A stretch of 64,000 nt of DNA from Bacteroidaceae bacterium (GTDB lineage Bacteria; Bacteroidota; Bacteroidia; Bacteroidales; Bacteroidaceae): the NCBI GenBank assembly GCA_017622815.1, contig JAGAQH010000027.1:124001-188000 (forward strand), read 5' to 3'. The position numbers and the translations under genes are program-made. Position 1 is the first letter of the stretch, and the number at the start of each line of letters is the position of its first letter. Positions 44,375 through 51,238 of this stretch are shown piece after piece. The notes under the pieces were generated by a model. That model was not told the DNA's origin. It did not search any database and saw nothing but the letters and a program-made list of their open reading frames with translations.

Positions 44375-45699
44375 TTCAGCACCAGCACATAGTCCACTAC
44401 GTCCACCTGTGCAGGCAGGGTGATGGTAATGCACTCCTTGGTCTTGGTAAACTTCACCTTTGCACCACCTATGAACTCAGTAACGGACTTAACCTTGCGC
44501 TTCAGGGGAAGATGCAGGATGCGCTGGCCGTTCTCATCCATCTCTATCTCGTTAAGAGCGGTGATATGCAGGTACAACTTGCCGTCCTTCTGGGTGCTGA
44601 CACCCCACTTCTGAGGTTTGATGTCGCCGGCATCGGTGCCGTAGATGGTCTCGCCATAGGCAGAGGTCCATTCGCCCAACTCCTTCAGACGCTCCAGAGC
44701 CACGGCAGGCAGTTCGCCATTGGGCTGGGGACCTATGTTCATGAGCAGGTTGGCACCCTTGCCCGAAGTGTTGATGAGCAGACGGATGATGTCGGCCGTG
44801 CTCTTGTATTCGTTGTCTATAACCTTGTAGCCCCACATGCCGTTCATGGTCTGGCAGGTTTCCAGAGGCAGACGGCTCACCTTGGCGGCATGCTTGGCAA
44901 AACCGCTGGTCATCTCACCTGGCAGGTCGCGCTCGAAAATCTGGATGTCCTCACCCTCGAAAGGTGCACCATGGTGGTTGTTACCTACAAGACAAGCAGG
45001 CTGCAACTTGTGTATGAGTTCGTACTGACCGGGCAATTCCCAGTTAAAGGGTACGGTATCCTCTTCGTGGTCCCACCAACCGTCGAACCAAATAGAGCCG
45101 ACATCGCCATACTCGGTGAGCAGTTCGGTCAACTGGGCATTCATGAAGTCATAGTACTGCTTCCAGTTGGAATTGTCACGAGTCTTGCCGCACTTTGTGC
45201 CGGTACGTCCCATGGGATAATCGTCACGCATCCAGTCGATGTGGCTATAATAGAGGTGCAGGCGTATGCCCTCCTCGCGACAGGCCTCGGCCAGTTCCTT
45301 CAGAACGTCCTTGCCGTAGGGTGTGGCCTCCACGATGTTGAACTTGCTCTGCTTGGTGTGCCACATGGAGAAACCATCGTGATGACGTGTGGTAAAGCAG
45401 ATGTACTTGGCACCTGCCGCCTTTATGGCACGCACCCATTCACGTGCATTGTACCTGTGGGGATAGAACGCATCCGCCACCTTGGCATACTCATAACGGT
45501 CGGGCACTGCGTTCTGCAAGTACCATTCGCCCTGGGCAAACATACTGTAGATACCCCAATGCAGGAAGATACCCAACTTCATGTCACGGAATTCCTCACG
45601 CGAGCGCAGATTGGCCTCGGTGGGAACATACTCTGTCTGTGCCTTGATGCCCGTGAAAGCACACAAGGCCAGAAGGATTGAAAGGAATGTCTTTTTCAT
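44371..45699 (-). CDS. Alpha-L-fucosidase, GH29
   Basis: Retaining exo-fucosidase; 442 residues with a signal peptide (MKKTFLSILLALCAFTGIKAQ), so periplasmic or exported. GH29 motifs: FRDMKLGIFLHWGIYSMFAQGEWY, YICFTTRHHDGFSMWHTKQSKFN, LHLYYSHIDWMRDDYP and the nucleophile aspartate in GSIWFDGWWDHE (about Asp203). The acid/base residue is not conserved across the family and I do not place it. C-terminal beta-sandwich about 350-442. Fucose removal would expose cores for the GH20 enzyme encoded 1 kb downstream. Composite repeat modules lie at both its ends, and its stop codon is part of an AAAACGG tract. Confidence 0.92.
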   Translation of the reverse strand: MKKTFLSILLALCAFTGIKAQTEYVPTEANLRSREEFRDMKLGIFLHWGIYSMFAQGEWYLQNAVPDRYEYAKVADAFYPHRYNAREWVRAIKAAGAKYICFTTRHHDGFSMWHTKQSKFNIVEATPYGKDVLKELAEACREEGIRLHLYYSHIDWMRDDYPMGRTGTKCGKTRDNSNWKQYYDFMNAQLTELLTEYGDVGSIWFDGWWDHEEDTVPFNWELPGQYELIHKLQPACLVGNNHHGAPFEGEDIQIFERDLPGEMTSGFAKHAAKVSRLPLETCQTMNGMWGYKVIDNEYKSTADIIRLLINTSGKGANLLMNIGPQPNGELPAVALERLKELGEWTSAYGETIYGTDAGDIKPQKWGVSTQKDGKLYLHITALNEIEMDENGQRILHLPLKRKVKSVTEFIGGAKVKFTKTKECITITLPAQVDVVDYVLVLK

Positions 45700-45713
45700 G
45701 TTAGATTAATATA

Positions 45714-45951
45714 GAAGCCCCTCCCCCATGCCCCTCCCAGTGAGGGAGGGAAGCATAATGTATTGGGGATGAGGTTAGTACTTGTTTGTTGTTTTGTAGG
45801 GACTCGGCATGCCGAGTCCGCTTCTACTCTGTTTTTCGGACACGGCATGCCGTGTCCCTACCATGCTCTCGGTTACTCGCAGGTTTTCAGGTTTCAGGTT
45901 TCAGGTTTCAGTTCTCCGTTTTCCGTTTTCACCTTTCCGTTTTCCGCTCGT
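45714..45951. repeat. Composite repeat module 2 (between GH29 and the transglutaminase-like gene)
   Basis: In plus-strand order: C-rich hairpin (45714-45773, CCCCTCCC-AGT-GAGGGAGGG then AAGCATAATG); palindrome C (45796-45820, GGACTCGGCATGCCGAGTCC); palindrome D inverted (45837-45861, GGACACGGCATGCCGTGTCC then CTAC); CATGCTCTCG; TTACTCGCAG (45873-45882); a 7-bp TTTCAGG array (45883-45910); TTTTCCG tract (45911-45948) ending 3 bases from the next stop codon. Same order and direction as module 1. Confidence 0.85.
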
Positions 45952-47946
45952 CTACCCCTGCACGCTCGTTGCAGAAGCGTCCTTGTCAGAATCCTGGAGG
46001 TTCAGCAGGTCATGTGTGGCCTTCTTCTCGCTCTGGCGTGGGGTGATATTCACAACAGAGGCCTCGCCTGCCTTTACCTGCACTATCTGATATGAAGCCA
46101 AGACGTCGCCACCCACCAGACGTGTACCGGTGACGAGCAGATATGCACCCTCGGGAAGTTCCAGACCATTGGCAAAGGGATTGCCCAGAGTCTGGTCCTC
46201 ATCGTCGAAGTTCAGCGACTGGGGTCTGCCGTCCACCAGACGTGCCAGACTGAAGTCGGTGAAGTACTTCACCTGCTCGGGAGCCTGCACGGTCAGTGTG
46301 CCGTTGGCAGAAGTGTTCTGTGCCTCGGGTGTACTGCCCTCAACGTATGCGGCTCCTGTTGCATCAAGCCATGCGTTCATGCCCAGTGCACGTGCACCAG
46401 CCACCTTGAAGACTTCCAGACTGCGTGAATCGGTTGTCTTGTGCATAGCCACGGAAACAGGGCTCATGAATATCTTAAGGGGGTTGCCCTCATCGTCCAC
46501 GGTGATGTTCTCGTCCACCCACTGCAACCATGTGTCGGGAGTAAGACCTGAAGGCAAGAGTTCTGCCAGTTCGTCCATATAAGGACGCAGGGGTTCGGTG
46601 GAAATGCGTGTTGCGCTATCCAGGAGTGCCTCCATGGTGACATCGCGCAAATCCTTCTCGCTGAGTCCGTTCAGCAGATATGCCCTTGCAGCTTCCTTGT
46701 CGGAAGCCTGCTCTATGAACGACTCTATCACCTGCCAGTTGCTGCGTGCCTTGCGCAGGATTTCGTCCTCTCCCCAGTAGAATGTAGCCTTCTGGTAGGC
46801 AACGCGTATGCTGTCCTCCTTCATCAGGCGGCGGCCGTTCTCGCTGACAGTATCAACGATGCTTCTGTCGGGTTCGGGCAACGAAGACACGGGAGCATAG
46901 AGGTCCAGTTCCTGGGCCGACACGCTGCTGGCGGTAAGGGAAGGTGTTATCTTCACCTCTTCTTGCTTGGCAGGAACATACACGGCATTGAAGGCATCGC
47001 CTGTGCTTACCCACACAACAAGGTCACCGAAACCGGTTGTAAAGGAAGCCTTGCCCTGTGCATCGGTCTTCTGTGTGGCAATGGGATAGAACTCGGCATA
47101 GTTGTAGACACGGAAGTCCACGGTAGCATCTGCGATGGGTGCACCGTTGGCATCCACCACTTCCACCTTCAGGTTCTTGGTGGGGGCATAGGTGGGCAGG
47201 CAGTTAATCTCGGTGTAGCATTCGTCGCGACCCAGTACTTCTTCCTTGCCGTTGTAATCAGCGCCAAACACGCGGGTGTGGACAAGCATGGCACGGGATG
47301 CGGCCCAGTTGAACCAGCCCTTGTCCAGAACTGCCTCGGGTTCGCAGGCTCCCATAAAGCGCCAGCGGCCGTTGCCCTTGTCGTCATCGGCTACCCACAC
47401 TTCCACCCAAGCATGGTTACTGTCGGTATGTGACCATCTGGGGCAATACACCTGACGGGCAGGAATACCCACGGCACGCATGGCCGCTACGGTAAAGGTA
47501 CTTTCCTCGCCACAACGTCCGATGGCATTGGCCATGGTGGTAAGGGGAGGTGACGTGCGTCCGTCGCTGGGCTGGTAACTTACCTTCTCATGGCACCAGT
47601 GGTTAACCTCCAAGGCGGCCTCCTCCATGGTCATGTCCTTGATGCGTGGCGCCAGTTCCTCGTAGATAACGGTACGCGCCTCGTCCAACGACTCGTTGTT
47701 CACACGCACAGGTACCACAAAGTGTCTCCACTCCGTTTCTGGTACCAACTTGGCCCATGGCATCTCCACACGGGCCCGCTCGGACATAGCCACCTGGCGT
47801 TCCCAGTACTCACGGGGGTAATCCACACTGTCCGATGTGGGCATGTACTTGTACAGGAATGCCACATAATCAGGTTTCTCGCTCTGGCATGCGCCCAACA
47901 GGAGCAGGGCCATGCACAGGAATGTTGCTGACAAATAGTGTCTCAT
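45952..47946 (-). CDS. Transglutaminase-like domain lipoprotein
   Basis: 664 residues with lipobox LLGAC (Cys20). The transglutaminase-like (cysteine-protease fold) domain carries the triad: Cys in IGRCGEESTFTVAAMRAVGIPARQV (about 145), His in SNHAWVEVW (about 176) and a likely Asp/Glu in FMGACEPEAVLD (about 195). A CarboxypepD/Big-like beta domain follows (about 255-330, LKVEVVDANGAPIADATVDFRVYN), then a helical region and a further domain of unknown type. Members may act as peptidases or peptide-modifying enzymes rather than cross-linkers. The reading frame ends 3 bases from an AAAACGG tract, as for GH29, so the C-terminus may have been reset by the repeat. Function unknown beyond fold. Confidence 0.82.
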   Translation of the reverse strand: MRHYLSATFLCMALLLLGACQSEKPDYVAFLYKYMPTSDSVDYPREYWERQVAMSERARVEMPWAKLVPETEWRHFVVPVRVNNESLDEARTVIYEELAPRIKDMTMEEAALEVNHWCHEKVSYQPSDGRTSPPLTTMANAIGRCGEESTFTVAAMRAVGIPARQVYCPRWSHTDSNHAWVEVWVADDDKGNGRWRFMGACEPEAVLDKGWFNWAASRAMLVHTRVFGADYNGKEEVLGRDECYTEINCLPTYAPTKNLKVEVVDANGAPIADATVDFRVYNYAEFYPIATQKTDAQGKASFTTGFGDLVVWVSTGDAFNAVYVPAKQEEVKITPSLTASSVSAQELDLYAPVSSLPEPDRSIVDTVSENGRRLMKEDSIRVAYQKATFYWGEDEILRKARSNWQVIESFIEQASDKEAARAYLLNGLSEKDLRDVTMEALLDSATRISTEPLRPYMDELAELLPSGLTPDTWLQWVDENITVDDEGNPLKIFMSPVSVAMHKTTDSRSLEVFKVAGARALGMNAWLDATGAAYVEGSTPEAQNTSANGTLTVQAPEQVKYFTDFSLARLVDGRPQSLNFDDEDQTLGNPFANGLELPEGAYLLVTGTRLVGGDVLASYQIVQVKAGEASVVNITPRQSEKKATHDLLNLQDSDKDASATSVQG

Positions 47947-47971
47947 GGTTTATTTTATTTGGGTTTTTATT

Positions 47972-48016
47972 AAAGTCCTTAAAGTCTTTAAGGTCACTAA
48001 GGTCACTAAAGACCCA
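47972..48016. repeat. Exact 9-bp tandem array, five units
   Basis: AAAGTCCTT, AAAGTCTTT, AAGGTCACT (twice) and AAAGACCCA start at 47972 and repeat every 9 bases, between the transglutaminase-like gene and the ABC-F gene. Confidence 0.8.
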
Positions 48017-48030
48017 GTGTCCTTAAGGTA

Positions 48031-49686
48031 CTACCTTGCAATTCCCAGTCTCAGCAGCTCCTCCTGCTTCTTGGTTTCCAGGAACTCATAGATACCGCAC
48101 AGATGCTCGCGCACCTTGCCGCCGCCGAACTCGTAGACCTTGGTAACAAGGCCGTCCAGGAAGTCACGGTCGTGGCTCACCACTATCAGAGTGCCGTCGA
48201 AGTCCTGCAGGGCCTGTTTAAGCACATCCTTGGTCTTTAGGTCCAGATGGTTCGTAGGCTCGTCGAGGATGAGCAGGTTCACGGGTTCGAGCAGAAGTTT
48301 CAGTATGGCCAGTCTGGTGCGCTCTCCACCGGACAGCACCTTCACCTTCTTCGTGCTCTCCTCGCCTCCGAACATGAAAGCGCCAAGCAGGTCGCGTATC
48401 TTCAGTCGTATCTCGCCCTTGGCAATATCGTCGATGGTCTGGAACACTGTCAGTTCGCCGTCCAGCAACGATGCCTGGTTCTGCGCGAAGTAGCCAATCT
48501 GCACGTTGTGGCCGAGTTCCAGTTTGCCTTCGTGCTCCAACTGCTGCATGATGCACTTCACCAGCGTGGACTTGCCCTCGCCATTACGGCCCACGAAGGC
48601 TATCTTGTCACCACGCTCCACGGTGAGGTTCACTCCGCTGAATATCTGCTTCACCTTGCCCGTGTCGGGATTCTCGAACGACTTGGCCACATCGGACATC
48701 ATCACCGGATAACTGCCTGAGCGCGGACTGGGCGGGAACTTCAGACGCAATGCGCTGGTATCCTCCTCGTCCACCTCTATGAGTTCCAGTTTCTCCAGCA
48801 TCTTCACACGGCTCTGTACCTGCAGGGTCTTGGAGTACGTGCCTTTGAAGCGCTCTATGAAGTCCTTGGTCTCCTGAATCATCTTCTGCTGCTCCTCGTA
48901 CTGCTTCTGCTGCTGGGCACGGCGCTCCTTGCGCAGTTCCAGGTAATGGGAGTAGGTGGCCTTGTAGTCGTAGATGCGTCCCATGGTCACCTCAATGGTG
49001 CGTGTGGTGATGTTGTCCACGAACTTGCGGTCGTGGCTGATGACCACCACCGCCTTGCTGCTCTCGCGGATGAAGTCCTCGAGCCAACCGATACTCTCAA
49101 TGTCCAGATGGTTCGTAGGCTCGTCAAGGAGCAGCACATCGGGGTTCTTCAGCAGTAGTTTGGCCAGTTCTATGCGCATGCGCCAACCTCCCGAGAACTC
49201 GCTTGTGGGACGGTTGAACTCTTCACGTTTGAAACCGAGGCCCAGCAAGGTCTTCTCCACGTCCTCCTCAAAGTGGGTCATGTCTATGGCATAGAACTTC
49301 TCGGACAGCGCGCTCACCTTCTCTATCAGTGCCATGTATTCATCGCTCTCGTAGTCGGTGCGCACGGTAAGTTCCTCGTTTATGCGGTTTATCTCCGCCT
49401 CCGTTTCGTGCAGATGGGCAAAGGCCTGGCAGGTTTCCTCGAACACGGTACGTCCGTCCTCCGTCATCAGATGCTGCGGCAGGTAGGCAATCACCGTGTC
49501 CTTGGGTGCGGATACTGTTCCTCTGGTGGCGCCACGGACGCCTGCCAGTATCTTCAGCAAGGTGCTCTTTCCCGCACCGTTCTTGCCCATCAGGGCTATG
49601 CGGTCCTTCTCGTTTATCTGGAAGGATATATCCTTGAACAATGTCGTGCCGCCGAATTCGACGGTCAGTCCATCTACTGTTATCAT
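48031..49686 (-). CDS. ABC-F family ATP-binding protein
   Basis: 551 residues, two ABC domains and no transmembrane segment. First domain: Walker A MGKNGAGKST, signature SEFSGGWRMRIELAKLLL, Walker B LLLDEPTNHLD. Linker (about 240-300, highly charged, RKERRAQQQKQYEEQQKM) is the ribosome-contacting arm of ABC-F proteins. Second domain: VGRNGEGKST, LSGGERTRLAILKLLL and LLILDEPTNHLD. Such proteins (EttA, Uup, YbiT, antibiotic-resistance ARE-F) act on the ribosome to rescue or protect translation; I cannot tell a housekeeping one from a resistance one here. Its promoter lies in the 49-bp duplicated sequence (49701-49749). Confidence 0.9.
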   Translation of the reverse strand: MITVDGLTVEFGGTTLFKDISFQINEKDRIALMGKNGAGKSTLLKILAGVRGATRGTVSAPKDTVIAYLPQHLMTEDGRTVFEETCQAFAHLHETEAEINRINEELTVRTDYESDEYMALIEKVSALSEKFYAIDMTHFEEDVEKTLLGLGFKREEFNRPTSEFSGGWRMRIELAKLLLKNPDVLLLDEPTNHLDIESIGWLEDFIRESSKAVVVISHDRKFVDNITTRTIEVTMGRIYDYKATYSHYLELRKERRAQQQKQYEEQQKMIQETKDFIERFKGTYSKTLQVQSRVKMLEKLELIEVDEEDTSALRLKFPPSPRSGSYPVMMSDVAKSFENPDTGKVKQIFSGVNLTVERGDKIAFVGRNGEGKSTLVKCIMQQLEHEGKLELGHNVQIGYFAQNQASLLDGELTVFQTIDDIAKGEIRLKIRDLLGAFMFGGEESTKKVKVLSGGERTRLAILKLLLEPVNLLILDEPTNHLDLKTKDVLKQALQDFDGTLIVVSHDRDFLDGLVTKVYEFGGGKVREHLCGIYEFLETKKQEELLRLGIAR

Positions 49687-49700
49687 GTCGTTTCTATCTG

Positions 49701-49749
49701 TTTATGTGCACAAATTTACTCATAATTGGGGAAACGACCAAATATTTCC
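49701..49749 (-). promoter_or_regulatory. ABC-F promoter; copy 1 of a 49-bp direct repeat
   Basis: Minus-strand TTTG (49739-49742), 20 bases, TAAATTTG (49711-49718): an ideal Bacteroidetes promoter, 25 bases before the ABC-F ATG. 47 of 49 bases match 51081-51129 in the same orientation, exactly 1380 bases away. Confidence 0.85.
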
Positions 49750-49810
49750 GTCATTCCCCATATTCATATGAACAGGTCTGGAGACAAACAATATGAACAT
49801 TCCACCTCCA

Positions 49811-51070
49811 TTATTTTGATTTCACGTTTTCCCGCATCAGGAAGTCTCTTATCTTCTCCTTACTTGGCAACTGCAATTCATATCGGGCCACAAACAACTG
49901 GGGATCGGTAAACGGAGCCAGATATTCCACCATCTCCTGTCCGTATTCTGTACATAGCAGCAAACCGACAGGAGGATTGTCGTCTGGTTGCATATAATGC
50001 TTACGGTAATACTCCATATACATATTTAATTGGGCAACATCCGCGTAATCCAATCGATGTGCTTTCAACTCCACGATGCAATGACACTTCAGAATACGAT
50101 GATAAAACACCAGGTCAACTTTATAATACCTGTCATCTATCAACAGGCGTTTCTGTTCGTCTTCGAGACAGAACCCCATGCCCATCTCCATTATGAATTC
50201 CTTCAGGTGCCCCACAATGGCCTTTTCCAACTCATCCTCACTTATGGTTTCCTTGGGAGTCAGGCCAAGAAACTCAAAGAAATATGGCGATTTTACTTCT
50301 TGATGAAAAGAGGGGCGCTCTGCAGTGACATTAAGTCTTTGACTAAGCAGATCAGGATTACTGCTCCAACCGCTGCGTGTATAATAATTGGTGTCAATCT
50401 GGCGTTGCAACTCCCTTACGCTCCAAGGCCCACGCATGGCCTCTATGGCATAGAATGCCCTTTGCAAAGGTTCTTCTATATGAAGAAGTTGGACTATATG
50501 AGTAAAAGACAATCTGTCAAACAGCATCTGAGGCTCTGCCTTTACACTACCATCAGACAAGACAATGGCAAAACCGTCTGGGGATGTCCCCCTAACAGAT
50601 AGTTGGTCATTCTGTGCTCTCAATTCAGCAGTCGCCGACTGCTGCTTTTCAAAATTCTGCAATTCAGCAATCAGTGACTGCTGAATTGATACAAGGGCAT
50701 CCTGATTCCTTCCTGCATTCCCACTGTACTGCCCGAAATGTTCATACAGATATTTTGCCACAATAGGGCGCAACTCGGGATAAAGCAAATAGAACAACCT
50801 GTAACTGCGCAAATTAGTAGCACTATAACTTTTACCGCCAAGACTTATGGAAAGGTTATGGATCAAATTCTCGCCATACTTCGCCCTGTCCCGTCCATGC
50901 TGCTCATATTCTACTATGTAGTATCCTGTAAGCCATGCCCTGGAAGTAATGTTGCGGTTTATTACCACATAAGCATCCTGACGCAACACATCGCCAACAC
51001 TTTGAATATGTTCTACCAATGTGTCGAAACCTCCGCCTATATAGTCCATTGATACATTATGCGCATCCAT
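49811..51070 (-). CDS. PDDEXK nuclease of the YhcG/DUF1016 family
   Basis: About 419 residues from ATG 51070; the upstream in-frame ATG at 51121 lies inside the promoter and is rejected. N-terminal helical YhcG_N-type domain (about 10-170) with SRAWLTGYYIVEYEQHGRDRAKYG and SATNLRSYRLFYLLYP. C-terminal nuclease fold with YYKVDLVFYHRILKCHCIVELKAHRLDYADVAQLNMYMEYY: the Asp and Glu-x-Lys of the PDDEXK core are present. YhcG relatives are linked to DNA processing and are often in accessory regions; biological role not established. Noticeably A+T richer than neighbours. It is bracketed by 49-bp copies of the same promoter, so it looks inserted in front of the ABC-F gene. Confidence 0.87.
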   Translation of the reverse strand: MDAHNVSMDYIGGGFDTLVEHIQSVGDVLRQDAYVVINRNITSRAWLTGYYIVEYEQHGRDRAKYGENLIHNLSISLGGKSYSATNLRSYRLFYLLYPELRPIVAKYLYEHFGQYSGNAGRNQDALVSIQQSLIAELQNFEKQQSATAELRAQNDQLSVRGTSPDGFAIVLSDGSVKAEPQMLFDRLSFTHIVQLLHIEEPLQRAFYAIEAMRGPWSVRELQRQIDTNYYTRSGWSSNPDLLSQRLNVTAERPSFHQEVKSPYFFEFLGLTPKETISEDELEKAIVGHLKEFIMEMGMGFCLEDEQKRLLIDDRYYKVDLVFYHRILKCHCIVELKAHRLDYADVAQLNMYMEYYRKHYMQPDDNPPVGLLLCTEYGQEMVEYLAPFTDPQLFVARYELQLPSKEKIRDFLMRENVKSK

Positions 51071-51080
51071 GAAATTTGTT

Positions 51081-51129
51081 TTTATTTGCACAAATTTACT
51101 TATAATTGGGGAAACGACCAAATATTTCC
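51081..51129 (-). promoter_or_regulatory. PDDEXK gene promoter; copy 2 of the 49-bp direct repeat
   Basis: Minus-strand TTTG (51119-51122), 20 bases, TAAATTTG (51091-51098), 21 bases before ATG 51070. Differs from 49701-49749 at only two positions. Confidence 0.85.
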
Positions 51130-51142
51130 TTTATAATAGCAT

Positions 51143-51176
51143 CGGGACCGGGAGCACATGCTGTGTCCCGGTCCCG
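51143..51176. terminator. Strong hairpin between the M6 peptidase and PDDEXK genes
   Basis: Perfect 11-bp stem CGGGACCGGGA/TCCCGGTCCCG with an inner AGCA-CA-TGCT helix; 63 bases beyond the M6 stop on the minus strand. It shares CATGCTGTGTCC with palindrome B, so it may derive from that repeat family. Confidence 0.6.
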
Positions 51177-51238
51177 TGTCTGTTCCTATATATTATATAT
51201 AAGGTATAGGCAAATGCGTGCGCCCAAGGAATATGGGG

